64,000 nucleotides of DNA from Saccharophagus sp. K07 (GCF_014336955.1 NZ_QRAI01000004.1:124001-188000); one strand, 5' to 3'. Shown: positions 40,711 to 49,118, counted from the stretch's first letter. Translations and numbers: made by a program. The notes: a model not told the origin generated them from the sequence alone.

Positions 40711-41337
40711 ATGGTGCGAGACGTGAAATTTTCCCGACAGGACGTCGAGGTGGTGAAAGAAGAGCCGATCTATTCCGGCTTCTTTCGCCTGGTCAATGTA
40801 CGTCTCCGCCACCGCCTGTTCCGCGGCGGCTGGAGTCGCGAATTCAGCCGCGAACTCTTCGCCAAGGCGGAAGCGGCTTCTGCCGTGGTTTATGACCCGG
40901 TGCTGGATTTGATCGGGCTGGTGGACCAATTCCGCGTGGGCACTCTCGACTCACCTTATGGTCCCTGGACTCTGGAAAGTGTTGCCGGCATGGTCGAGGA
41001 AGGTGAGAGTCCGGCGAATATGATGTTGCGCGAGTTGCAGGAGGAAGCCGGTCTGCAAGCCAAGGATTTGCTGCCCATCACCGGCTTCTACCCAACCCCC
41101 GGCAGCTGCAACGAATACACCCATTTGTTCTGTGCCATCTGCGACTTAAGTGGCGCAGGTGGACTGTTCGGCGTGGATGGTGAGAACGAGGACATACTGT
41201 TCACCGCTTACCCAGCCGACGATGTGTTCAATGCTATGCTTCAGAGTAGAATGAACAACGCCGCCACATTAATAGGTTTGCAGTGGCTTCAGCTCAACCG
41301 CCCTCGATTGCGCGCACAATGGCAAAGCTGGTCGTAG
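40711..41337 (+). CDS. nudF: ADP-ribose pyrophosphatase
   Basis: NudF hydrolyses ADP-ribose to AMP and ribose 5-phosphate. The 208-residue protein has the Nudix box between G93 and about L115 (GMVEEGES...RELQEEAGL). YPTPGSCNEYTHLF follows it, as in E. coli NudF. It starts 23 bases after thiC and heads the conserved nudF-yqiB-cpdA-yqiA-parE run, a strong synteny support for the identification. Confidence 0.95.
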   Translation: MVRDVKFSRQDVEVVKEEPIYSGFFRLVNVRLRHRLFRGGWSREFSRELFAKAEAASAVVYDPVLDLIGLVDQFRVGTLDSPYGPWTLESVAGMVEEGESPANMMLRELQEEAGLQAKDLLPITGFYPTPGSCNEYTHLFCAICDLSGAGGLFGVDGENEDILFTAYPADDVFNAMLQSRMNNAATLIGLQWLQLNRPRLRAQWQSWS

Positions 41338-41370
41338 GCACACAGGAGAATCCGTGATGAGAAAACCGCG

Positions 41371-41856
41371 ATGGTAAAGGTGCTCGAACGACCCAGAGTT
41401 AAGCAGTCTCTGACCGTGAGCCTGCCTGATCATCACTCCTGCTGTGAAATCAATTACCACCGCTGTATGTCTCTTTTCCCCGGTTGCCGGGGTGACCGTG
41501 CGAGCTGGACATTTACCATAGGCGCCATTCGCGAAACCGCTGTTAAAGTCGAGTTGGAAGAAGCTGCTCCCTACACCTCCACTCTGCTGATCACGCAAAC
41601 CTATTTAGCTCCTTTTTATCTTCAGGCACCGCAATTGCGTGTGCGTTTGTATCACGATGTAGGCATGGCTGAGGTGATTGCCTGGAATCGCCATCGCCAC
41701 TGGCGGCCGGTGTATCAATACCCCAATCCGCATATGTACCACCCGGATGAAAAAATGGCGCTCAACCGCTTTTTGAGCGAGCTGCTGGTGCACTGCCGTA
41801 AATTGGGAATTGCCGACAATGCAATCTGTGAGTCGATTCGCATTAACAGAAACTAG
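41371..41856 (+). CDS. yqiB: DUF1249 family protein YqiB
   Basis: The 161-residue protein matches the YqiB/DUF1249 family: an N-terminal CEINYHRCMSLFP, a central TLLITQTYLAPF...QLRVRLYHDVGMAEV and a C-terminal YPNPHMYHPDEKMALNRFL. Function is unknown; it is cytoplasmic and always near nudF and cpdA. The start at 41371 overlaps the stop of a seven-codon mini-ORF (41354-41377), whose own ribosome site AGGAGAA (41344-41350) is the best nearby, so translation may be coupled. Confidence 0.9.
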   Translation: MVKVLERPRVKQSLTVSLPDHHSCCEINYHRCMSLFPGCRGDRASWTFTIGAIRETAVKVELEEAAPYTSTLLITQTYLAPFYLQAPQLRVRLYHDVGMAEVIAWNRHRHWRPVYQYPNPHMYHPDEKMALNRFLSELLVHCRKLGIADNAICESIRINRN

Positions 41857-41957
41857 CCACTGGCGAAATCGGAATTCACGTTCAAACTAGCTTCATATCA
41901 ATCGGATATTTTCGATAAATCGAGCGACCTGAGGCAGTTTGAAGTAGTGGTGGGAGA

Positions 41958-42764
41958 ATGACGAGCTTGAACGGTTCATCTATTAGGATTTTGCAAATTT
42001 CGGATTGCCATCTGGGGCGCGACGCCGACGAATCGCTGCTCGGTCTCAGAACGGCGGACAGCCTGACAGACGTGTTGGAACGCGTTGTCGAACAGGAAAA
42101 ACCTTTCGATCTCGTGTTGTGCAGCGGCGATATTTCCAACGACGGCACCACGGCTTCCTACGATCGGTTTATTCAAACCGTACGGCGTTATTTGCCCTCC
42201 ACACCGCTAGCGTGGTTGCCCGGCAATCACGACGACCCCGCAAGCATGCGCACCATTGTTTCCGCTGCGCCCAAATCCGATTTTGTCAGCATCGGCGGCT
42301 GGAACATTATCCTGCTGAATTCGCGCGTGCCTTTTGAAGAACGCGGCGAGTTGCCGCAGCGGGAATTGGATCGCCTGGAGCGCTTATTGGAATCCGATCC
42401 CGTATCGCCTACGTTGATTTTCCTGCATCACCAGCTCGTACCTGTTGGCAGCGCCTGGATCGATCAATATGTGGTGAGCAACGCGGCAGAATTTTTCGCC
42501 ATTACTGATCGTTTTGAGAATGTGCGTGCGGTGTCCTGGGGACATGTCCACCAGGAGTTTTATACCGTGCGCAATGGCGTCGATTTATTGGCAACTCCCT
42601 CCACCTGTGTGCAGTTCAAACCGCTGCGCGACGACTTTACGGTGGACAGCGCCATGCCCGGTTATCGGGTCTACGACCTTCATCCCAACGGGGTCTATAC
42701 TACTCAGGTCAGCCGGGTAGTCGAACGCACCTATATGATCGATATGGCCTCTGACGGCTATTGA
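41958..42764 (+). CDS. cpdA: 3',5'-cyclic AMP phosphodiesterase
   Basis: CpdA hydrolyses cAMP and so tunes Crp/Vfr signalling. The calcineurin-like phosphoesterase motifs are all present: SDCHL (D16, H18), SGDISNDG (D58), GNHDD (N90, H91), LHHQ and GHVHQ. Length 268 fits E. coli (275). It follows yqiB after a 101-base gap, so it may have its own promoter, and it ends in a strong terminator. Confidence 0.95.
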   Translation: MTSLNGSSIRILQISDCHLGRDADESLLGLRTADSLTDVLERVVEQEKPFDLVLCSGDISNDGTTASYDRFIQTVRRYLPSTPLAWLPGNHDDPASMRTIVSAAPKSDFVSIGGWNIILLNSRVPFEERGELPQRELDRLERLLESDPVSPTLIFLHHQLVPVGSAWIDQYVVSNAAEFFAITDRFENVRAVSWGHVHQEFYTVRNGVDLLATPSTCVQFKPLRDDFTVDSAMPGYRVYDLHPNGVYTTQVSRVVERTYMIDMASDGY

Positions 42765-42790
42765 CCGTTTTTCTACCCCGCCAATACCCA

Positions 42791-42820
42791 CATCAGGCCC
42801 CCTCGGGGCCTGATGCTTTT
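42791..42820 (+). terminator. Intrinsic terminator of cpdA
   Basis: CATCAGGCCCC (42791-42801) pairs perfectly with GGGGCCTGATG (42805-42815) around a three-base loop and is followed by CTTTT. Confidence 0.88.
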
Positions 42821-42892
42821 CTGGATGGTATTTTTTCATAACGGCTTTGCGCGACGGTGCTGCCCGTCCTGCTTAATCAAAGGATGAAAGTT

Positions 42893-43510
42893 ATGCCTAC
42901 TATGTTGTACATCCATGGGTTCCTGAGCTCCCCCAAATCGGCCAAAGCCCTGGCGACCCACCGTTGGTTACGATACCACCGCCCCGAATGGCGATATGAA
43001 TGTCCGTTCTTATCCTCCCGCCCCATCGAAGCCCGCTCTGAGCTTGAAGCCCAAGTCACCCGATTGTTGGAAGAAGACGAAGACATCTATCTGGTCGGCA
43101 GCTCTTTGGGTGGGTTCTGGTCGACCTATCTGGCGGAGCGTTACAACCTTCCCGCTGTTTTGATCAATCCTGCGGTCAGCCCGCAGCGGCGGTTTACGGA
43201 GCTTGTTGGTCAACCTTTAAAAAACTACCATACCGGCCAACCTTTCACCCTGACCCAGCAGGATCTGGAAGAACTGGAAGCGTGCGATGTGGAACGTCTG
43301 CACGATACAGATCTCTACTGGCTGCTGGTGCAAACGGGTGATGAAACACTGGATTATCGCGATGCTGTCAAAAAATATCAGGGATGCCGGCAAACCGTAG
43401 AAACGGGCGGCAATCATGCTTTCGAAGGTTACGAAGGCTGGTTGGCGGAAATCGCCGCTTTTTTTGAAGAATACTCGTTTAATAAACACGAAAGCGCTTC
43501 ATACAAATAA
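42893..43510 (+). CDS. yqiA: Esterase YqiA
   Basis: YqiA is a small alpha/beta hydrolase with esterase activity in E. coli. The protein has LYIHGFLSSPKSAKA at the N-terminus, the nucleophile elbow VGSSLGGFW, PAVLINPAV and the C-terminal GGNHAFEGY with the catalytic histidine. I use the ATG at 42893 (MPTMLYIHGF), nine bases after AAAGGA and aligned with E. coli YqiA; in-frame alternatives are 42884 and a GTG at 42857. It precedes parE by 103 bases. Confidence 0.93.
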   Translation: MPTMLYIHGFLSSPKSAKALATHRWLRYHRPEWRYECPFLSSRPIEARSELEAQVTRLLEEDEDIYLVGSSLGGFWSTYLAERYNLPAVLINPAVSPQRRFTELVGQPLKNYHTGQPFTLTQQDLEELEACDVERLHDTDLYWLLVQTGDETLDYRDAVKKYQGCRQTVETGGNHAFEGYEGWLAEIAAFFEEYSFNKHESASYK

Positions 43511-43613
43511 AGTTATCTGGCTGATTCGGCCGAATTTGCGATAACTTCGAGAAGCGCACAAATAAGAACGGCAGGGACGCGGTGAACCAATCAAATTCGG
43601 AAACAAGAGTGTT

Positions 43614-45503
43614 ATGAGCAAATACACCGCTGAAGATATCGAAGTTCTCACCGGCCTGGAGCCCGTTAAAAAACGCCCAGGAATGTACACCGACACCACC
43701 CGCCCCAATCACCTCGCGCAAGAAATTATCGACAACAGCGTCGACGAAGCGCTCGCGGGTCACGCCAAAAAAATCGATGTCATCCTCCACAAAGATAATT
43801 CCGTTACCGTTGCCGACGATGGTCGCGGTATGCCGGTGGATATTCACCCGGAACAAGGTAAATCCGGTGTGGAAGTAATTTTGTCCACGCTGCACGCGGG
43901 TGGAAAATTCTCCAACAAAAATTACCAATTTTCCGGTGGTTTGCACGGTGTGGGGGTGTCGGTTGTAAACGCACTTTCCAAAATTCTGGAAGTCACCATT
44001 AAACGCGATGGCAAAATTTATCGCATCGGCTTTCAGGATGGCGACAAAACCGTAGATCTGCACGAAGTTGGCACTTGCGCCAAACGCGATACCGGCACCG
44101 CCGTGCGATTTTTGCCGAATCCAAAATATTTCGACTCACCGAAATTTTCCGTTTCGCGTCTGCGCCACGTACTGCGCGCAAAAGCTGTTTTGTGTCCCGG
44201 ATTGCATATTTCCTTTTTGGATGAACAAAGCGGCGAAAAAGATGAGTGGTATTACGAAGACGGCCTGCGCGATTATTTAACCGGCGCGACACAAAATTGG
44301 CCGACGCTTCCGGAAACACCTTTTATTGGCAATTTCAACAGCGCGCACGAAGCTGTGGATTGGGCGGTGCAATGGTTGCCGGAAGGTGGTGACTTGGTGC
44401 AGGAAAGTTACGTTAACCTGATTCCCACCGCGCAAGGCGGAACCCACGTCAACGGTTTGCGCACCGGTTTAATGGAAGCCATGCGCGAATATTGCGAGCT
44501 GCGCAATTTGGTTCCGCGCGGCGTCAAACTCGCACCGGAAGATATCTGGATCAACTGCTGCTACGTGCTTTCCTACAAATTGGAAGATCCACAATTTTCC
44601 GGCCAAACCAAAGAGCGTTTGTCATCGCGCGAAGCGGCGGCATTTGTCGCCGGTGTCTGTAAAGACGCGTTCAGCTTGTGGCTCAACCAAAATACCGAAG
44701 ACGGTGACAAGCTCGCCGACTTCGTTATCAACAACGCCCAAAAACGCGTGCGCTCCAGCAAAAAAATCGAACGCAAACGCGTAACGGCTGGACCAGCATT
44801 GCCTGGAAAACTCGCCGACTGTTCCACCGACGATCCATCCCGTGGTGAATTATTTTTGGTGGAAGGTGACTCCGCAGGCGGCTCCGCCAAACAAGCGCGC
44901 GACCGCGAAACCCAAGCCATCATGCCGCTGCGCGGAAAAATTCTGAACACCTGGGAAGTCGACAGCGCTGAAGTACTCGCCTCACAAGAAGTGCACGATA
45001 TTTCGGTAGCCTTGGGAATCGATCCGGGCAGCGATGATTTAAGCAAATTGCGTTACCACAAAATCTGCATCCTCGCCGATGCTGACTCCGACGGTTTGCA
45101 CATTGCTACTTTGTTATGCGCACTGTTCGTGCGCCATTTCCCTTCCCTGGTAAAAGCCGGCCACGTTTTTGTCGCCATGCCGCCGTTGTATCGCATTGAT
45201 GTCGGCCAGGACGTTTACTACGCCCTCGACGAAGGCGAAAAACAAGGCATTCTCGACCGCCTTGCCGCCGAAAAGAAAAAAGGCAAACCCAACGTCCAGC
45301 GTTTCAAAGGTCTGGGCGAAATGAACCCCCTACAACTCCGCGAAACCACCATGGCCCCCGATACCCGCCGTTTGGTGCAATTAACCATCGACGATGACGA
45401 TGAAACTCATCAAATTCTCGATATGTTGCTCGCGAAAAAACGCGCGGCGGATAGGAAGACGTGGCTGGAAACCAAGGGGGATTTGGCGGAGGCGGCGGTT
45501 TGA
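43614..45503 (+). CDS. parE: DNA topoisomerase IV subunit B
   Basis: ParE is the ATPase subunit of topoisomerase IV, which decatenates daughter chromosomes. The GHKL ATPase domain shows EIIDNSVDEALAG, VADDGRGMPV and GGLHGVGVSVVNAL. The TOPRIM domain carries LVEGDSAGGSAKQ and the metal-binding DADSDGLHI. Length 629 is normal. parC, often close by, is not in the window. Instead an AT-richer block of accessory genes begins immediately downstream. Confidence 0.98.
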   Translation: MSKYTAEDIEVLTGLEPVKKRPGMYTDTTRPNHLAQEIIDNSVDEALAGHAKKIDVILHKDNSVTVADDGRGMPVDIHPEQGKSGVEVILSTLHAGGKFSNKNYQFSGGLHGVGVSVVNALSKILEVTIKRDGKIYRIGFQDGDKTVDLHEVGTCAKRDTGTAVRFLPNPKYFDSPKFSVSRLRHVLRAKAVLCPGLHISFLDEQSGEKDEWYYEDGLRDYLTGATQNWPTLPETPFIGNFNSAHEAVDWAVQWLPEGGDLVQESYVNLIPTAQGGTHVNGLRTGLMEAMREYCELRNLVPRGVKLAPEDIWINCCYVLSYKLEDPQFSGQTKERLSSREAAAFVAGVCKDAFSLWLNQNTEDGDKLADFVINNAQKRVRSSKKIERKRVTAGPALPGKLADCSTDDPSRGELFLVEGDSAGGSAKQARDRETQAIMPLRGKILNTWEVDSAEVLASQEVHDISVALGIDPGSDDLSKLRYHKICILADADSDGLHIATLLCALFVRHFPSLVKAGHVFVAMPPLYRIDVGQDVYYALDEGEKQGILDRLAAEKKKGKPNVQRFKGLGEMNPLQLRETTMAPDTRRLVQLTIDDDDETHQILDMLLAKKRAADRKTWLETKGDLAEAAV

Positions 45504-45520
45504 CTAATTGAGAAAAAGCA

Positions 45521-45541
45521 CCGACAGACTAGCTCTGTCGG
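45521..45541 (+). terminator. Hairpin after parE
   Basis: CCGACAGA (45521-45528) pairs with TCTGTCGG (45534-45541) around a five-base loop 17 bases after the parE stop. The T-run is interrupted, so termination may be partial. Confidence 0.55.
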
Positions 45542-45597
45542 GGTTATAGCTTTCTCCGTTGAGAGAGGAAATTTCAACTGTGAAAGGATCATGAGTA

Positions 45598-46299
45598 ATG
45601 AAGGATCTTTCTTATTTTAGCGGCCATCATTTAGATGGCCTGACCTTTTGTAAGGAGGTTTATGCATTATTTGAAGAAATCCGTTCAACCCCAGATGGGG
45701 TGTCTAATCTGAGACTCAAAGCATCAGTTCTCGAAAAGAAACTGCTTGAAGAATTATTTCCTATTTGTAGGTATATTCAAACAAAATACAAGCCAGGACT
45801 TTATCTAACTGTTCAGTGGATTGACGGAAATCAGCAATTTGACGCCTTTGTTGGAGCAAGCGGGGAAAGCGTAAAGCAATTTGAGTCTCCGGCTCATTCA
45901 TTTCTAGAAGTTACCTCTGCAGTACATCCTAAAGAATACTTGGCGCGGGAACGACTTCATACGCACGGATTATGTTATGGATATGACGGTTTGAAGCGGA
46001 TAAAAGGAGATCGCAGCATAATGTCTGAGGTGGTGAGTTATAGTGGATTGAGTTTTATTAACGACGATGCGGAACGGATAGTCGACGCTATCAATAAAAA
46101 AGGCAAAATAAATTACCCAGATAATACAACATTGATCGTGCAATCTTCGCTTAGCACGATTTATTCGCTTGATGAGTGGCGTAGACTCGTAGATCTTGTT
46201 AGGTCAAAAGTTAAGTCAATTCCGTTCTTCGAAATTTTTATATGTGAGACTGGGGGCCGCTTCACGGATAGCTTATATCCATATGATAACCCTCAATAA
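45598..46299 (+). CDS. Unknown 233-residue protein, possible PD-(D/E)xK-like fold
   Basis: I do not recognise this family. The N-terminal 70 residues are helical. A central beta region contains QFDAFVG and, about 25 residues on, FLEVTSAVHPKE, a spacing reminiscent of PD-(D/E)xK nucleases (D...ExT). A HTHGLCYGYDGL segment follows, then the helix-strand AERIVDAINKKGKINYP with DNTTLIVQ, often seen in this superfamily. The gene is AT-richer than parE and lies at the start of the accessory island. The nuclease idea is inference; a structure-based comparison would decide. Confidence 0.6.
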   Translation: MKDLSYFSGHHLDGLTFCKEVYALFEEIRSTPDGVSNLRLKASVLEKKLLEELFPICRYIQTKYKPGLYLTVQWIDGNQQFDAFVGASGESVKQFESPAHSFLEVTSAVHPKEYLARERLHTHGLCYGYDGLKRIKGDRSIMSEVVSYSGLSFINDDAERIVDAINKKGKINYPDNTTLIVQSSLSTIYSLDEWRRLVDLVRSKVKSIPFFEIFICETGGRFTDSLYPYDNPQ

Positions 46300-46443
46300 G
46301 CATGTATATTTTTGCAAGACTTCTTCTGATGAAGAGAAAATTTTAATCATTTGATTTTACAATTTTTATGATTGCAACTGATTTGGTTGGTATGATTTAT
46401 GTTGCGCCACTAAAGGCGGTTTTAGATCAATCCTGTTGTTTGT

Positions 46444-46713
46444 ATGGGTACAAGATTTTTAGATATAAGAACATTAAAAGCATACTTTTATTTTTTCCGA
46501 TTTGCTGACTTATTTTCAGTTGCGATCAAAAAAATTTTCAAACGTTCGAGCTGTAGAATTTACTCGGACGGGCAAGAGCAGTTTCGTCAAAAAATTCAAT
46601 TGTCGGAAGATCAGGTTGCGCAATTTTTTAATCGAGCCGGACAAATGTCGGCTAGGCGCATACAAGACAAATTTGATTATTTGCCTTCTTTTGTAAAAGG
46701 AGGTGTGCAGTAG
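46444..46713 (+). CDS. Doubtful small ORF, 89 residues
   Basis: The frame begins MGTRFLDIRTLKAYFYFFRF and continues with a basic, aromatic stretch and a helical LSEDQVAQFFNRAGQMSARR. No ribosome site precedes the ATG and no family is recognised. It could be a real accessory gene or a degraded one. Its end overlaps the start of the next frame, where a good AAAAGGAGG ribosome site lies at 46695-46703. Confidence 0.3.
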   Translation: MGTRFLDIRTLKAYFYFFRFADLFSVAIKKIFKRSSCRIYSDGQEQFRQKIQLSEDQVAQFFNRAGQMSARRIQDKFDYLPSFVKGGVQ

Positions 46714-46921
46714 TAAGAGAAAAGATTGTGAGTTTGTAGTGCGCGAAAGTGCCACAGAAGAGCTAGCCTGTGGAAGCCGGCAGTTATTCTTTGGGTGTGC
46801 GAATTGCGAAGAAATTCTTCTGATGGTAAAGGCGTCGGAAGACGCTGCGCTTTTTTCCGACCTACGGCGAAGGATTCCTGAGCCTGAATCGCAAAATTCG
46901 CGAACCTCCATCTTCCCCTGA
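46703..46921 (+). CDS. Doubtful cysteine-rich small ORF, 72 residues
   Basis: The frame includes CSSKRKDCEF and ACGSRQLFFGCANCEEI, five cysteines that could bind zinc. A strong AGGAGG touches the GTG start, which is too close for normal initiation, so a start further in (for example GTG near 46739) may be used. Its last 60 bases overlap the opposite-strand secreted protein gene. Not recognised; weakly supported. Confidence 0.25.
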   Translation: MCSSKRKDCEFVVRESATEELACGSRQLFFGCANCEEILLMVKASEDAALFSDLRRRIPEPESQNSRTSIFP

Positions 46922-47281
46922 TATGAGTTCATGTATGTGGAATGCTCCGCCCGGTTGTTTGACGATGGATTTATCTTGTTCTTCGGAAACTAATCTCCAG
47001 ATTATTGTGGAGTCGGGATCTGGTCGGTAAGTTTCTGTTTTGCCTTCACTGGAAGAAGGGTTGTTGTACAGGATAATGATGTCACTCTTTTTATCGGGTG
47101 TGGTAATAATGGTTAAGCGCTCTGTGCCGATCACCTCGCCGAATTCTTTTTTGCTCCATGGTCGGAAAATTATTTGAGCTTCCACAGAATATTGGATGAT
47201 GTTGTTTTGATTTTGTATTGGTTCATGGGCGAATGCGATTGAGGCATTCAGAGCAAGGAGTGATATAAGTATCTTAAACAT
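46862..47281 (-). CDS. Unknown secreted protein, 139 residues
   Basis: A signal peptide (MFKILISLLALNASIAFA) leads into a mature domain of about 120 residues with several beta strands (VEAQIIFRPW, ERLTIITTPD, SRILRFRLRN) and no cysteines. AAGGAC upstream of the ATG is a fair ribosome site. It is probably periplasmic. I do not recognise the family. It is AT-rich like its neighbours and stands alone on this strand in the island. Confidence 0.6.
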   Translation of the reverse strand: MFKILISLLALNASIAFAHEPIQNQNNIIQYSVEAQIIFRPWSKKEFGEVIGTERLTIITTPDKKSDIIILYNNPSSSEGKTETYRPDPDSTIIWRLVSEEQDKSIVKQPGGAFHIHELISGEDGGSRILRFRLRNPSP

Positions 47282-47596
47282 AAATGTCCTTATTGAGATT
47301 AATCTAGTAGTTGCTTATCGAAGCTACCGAGATGCAGGGCTGAAAAATTAGTACTGGCCGTTGGGTAGCTTATATCTTACCCGTGGTGCTGTAACCAACA
47401 GAGTTTGAGGGTACACAAAGCTTTACCACATTAATAACACGACCGAAACGAAACACAACGTATGCCGCCGGCTCATTGCGATTGGAAGGCCCCAACGCGG
47501 AGCGTTCTTGTACAAGGCGTTCGTCTATAAATCTTGTGAAAGATCACGGATGATACTAATCTAGTTACTTGTCTATAAGTAACGAGATTAGTCTCA
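47282..47596. other. 315-base gap upstream of abiEi
   Basis: No gene. The last 45 bases hold the inverted-repeat operator of abiEi. The rest shows only short self-complementary bits (ACGCGGAGCGT near 47497) and no insertion-sequence end that I can identify. Confidence 0.4.
47555..47592 (+). promoter_or_regulatory. Inverted-repeat operator/promoter of abiEi
   Basis: Two 16-base arms, 47555-47570 and 47577-47592, are inverse complements with one mismatch, separated by GTCTAT. A -10-like TATAAG (47574-47579) sits in the centre, so binding would block RNA polymerase. AbiEi antitoxins are known to repress their own promoter by binding inverted repeats, which fits this location five bases before the start codon. 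Confidence 0.75.
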
Positions 47597-48208
47597 ATGT
47601 CGGATCTTCAGGCAGTTCGTAACCTCCTGTCGAGTGGCCAAGCCCTGAAGGTGGATGATTTTTCATCTCTGGGCTTGTCCCGTCCCACCCTATTTCGCTG
47701 TTTAAACAAGCTTGTGGAGGAGGGGAAGATAGTGCGGGTTCAGCGCGGACGGTATCAATTGGCGGCCACAGCCGAGGCTGTTGACCCATGGGTAATGGCA
47801 ACGCGGGCTGTGCCTGACGGCGTGCTTTGCCTGTTGTCTGCTCTTGCTTTCCACCAGTTGGGGACTCAGCTGCCGGCTGATGTATGGCTCGCTATACCCA
47901 AGAGTGCGTATAGACCCAAGCTGGACTATCCGCCTATTCAATATGTGCATTTCTCTGCAGCGGCATTCCATAGTGGTATTGAGGAACATCAAATGCAGGG
48001 AGGAGTAGTGCGAGTCTATTCAATAGCTAAAACAATTGCGGACTGTTTTAAATTTCGCAATCGCTTGGGACTAGATGTGGCATTAGAGGCTCTGAAGGAC
48101 GCGCTTGAGCAGCGCCGGGTGACAATCAGCGATTTGTTGACTATGGCAAAAGTATGTCGGGTACAGGCAGTTATGGCGCCATATATTGATGCCATCGTGA
48201 GTGGCTAA
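47597..48208 (+). CDS. abiEi: AbiEi-type type IV antitoxin/transcriptional regulator
   Basis: The 203-residue protein matches the AbiEi family of the AbiE phage-defence toxin-antitoxin system. An N-terminal winged helix (VDDFSSLGLSRPTLFRCLNK, RGRYQL) is followed by the C-terminal domain with ALAFHQLGTQLPADVWLAI, VYSIAKTIADCFKFRN and LGLDVALEAL. AbiEi represses its own operon and neutralises the AbiEii nucleotidyltransferase without direct contact. The frame is intact, whereas the toxin gene just downstream is broken, so this is an orphan antitoxin. Confidence 0.88.
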   Translation: MSDLQAVRNLLSSGQALKVDDFSSLGLSRPTLFRCLNKLVEEGKIVRVQRGRYQLAATAEAVDPWVMATRAVPDGVLCLLSALAFHQLGTQLPADVWLAIPKSAYRPKLDYPPIQYVHFSAAAFHSGIEEHQMQGGVVRVYSIAKTIADCFKFRNRLGLDVALEALKDALEQRRVTISDLLTMAKVCRVQAVMAPYIDAIVSG

Positions 48209-48228
48209 TTAAAAGGGAGGAAGGGACC

Positions 48229-48617
48229 GTGAGCAAATACACCTGCTTCAATTCGACAAAGACTGTTGAATTATGCAAAAGAAAATAAAGTGGATTTTCA
48301 GCAAGTTCTTACCCGATACGGATTGGAGCGGCTGTTATATAGATTGTCCCAGTCGACAGAGCGGCGACAGTTTATTTTGAAGGGGGCGATGTTATTTCGG
48401 CTATGGATAAATGTCCCTCACCGACCTACGTCAAACTAAATTGCCAACAGAATTGCCAGCTGGCCTAAGGTTAGAGTTCGCTTCAATTCGGGGAGCGCAA
48501 TGGCAACAATTTTTAAAGCGCAACAGGTTAACGGCGCCGAAGTTGGAAAATGTTATTGAAGCGATAACAGATAAATGTTGGCCGTTAATGTTGCAAGCAG
48601 CGCGAATAAGCCGATGA
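48229..48617 (+). pseudogene. abiEii: Degraded abiEii toxin
   Basis: The remains begin at a GTG (48229, MSKYT-like). After a frameshift near 48247 they read SIRQRLLNYAKENKVDFQQV, LTRYGLERLLYRLSQS and LKGAMLFRLW, the N-terminal AbiEii signature, then stop soon after PHRPT. In another frame the C-terminal end follows (GAQWQQFLKRNRL, VIEAITDKCWPL). The nucleotidyltransferase core, roughly the middle 150-200 residues, has been deleted. This is a toxin inactivated by at least one frameshift and an internal deletion. Confidence 0.85.
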
Positions 48618-48716
48618 TTTTCATTTCGTACAAATCTTTACAGCACCCCTCCCTCCACTCGCCTAATATTCTCTCACCGGCGGCTTGACCGGAAGGATAT
48701 TCAAAAGGAGATGTTT

Positions 48717-49118
48717 GTGTTTGATCGAAAATATTTGGTTATTTCCCTCTTTTACGCTGTGGTGGGTTTGTTGTTAGGGATTTATATGGCGGAGGCCAGG
48801 AATCACAGTTTGATGGTTGTACATGCCCATATGATGTTGTTGGGTTTTGTGGTTTCGTTTATTTACGCTGTGATCTACAAAAATTGGTTGCCTCGTGCCT
48901 TCGGTCCTCTTGCGCTTGCCCAATTTAGTCTGCATCAAGTTTCCACTCTGGTCCTGATCTCTGGCTTGTTTTTGCTTTATAAGCAGATGGCGCCGGAGCC
49001 AGTTCTTGGGCGGATCCTAGGTGTGTCGTCCCTGGGTGTATTAATCTCATTGCTGTTGATGATTGTTTTGGTGCTTAAGGAAAAGTCAGTTCGTGCAGCG
49101 GAATATGCTTTAACTTAA
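48717..49118 (+). CDS. Small four-helix membrane protein with HAHMMLLG motif
   Basis: The protein has four predicted transmembrane helices and a HAHMMLLGFVVSF segment. This resembles a heme-binding helix of heme-copper oxidase subunit I, but it is far too short (about 133 residues) to be an oxidase. Start choice: AAAAGGAG (48703-48710) touches the ATG at 48711 but is six bases from the in-frame GTG at 48717, which I prefer. Function unknown; the oxidase relationship is inferred from one motif. A terminator follows. Confidence 0.72.
   Translation: MFDRKYLVISLFYAVVGLLLGIYMAEARNHSLMVVHAHMMLLGFVVSFIYAVIYKNWLPRAFGPLALAQFSLHQVSTLVLISGLFLLYKQMAPEPVLGRILGVSSLGVLISLLLMIVLVLKEKSVRAAEYALT

Noticed and set aside
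47450-47530. Possible integron attC or insertion-sequence end before abiEi
   Set aside because: Only a short self-complementary piece; no consensus core sites or transposase remains.
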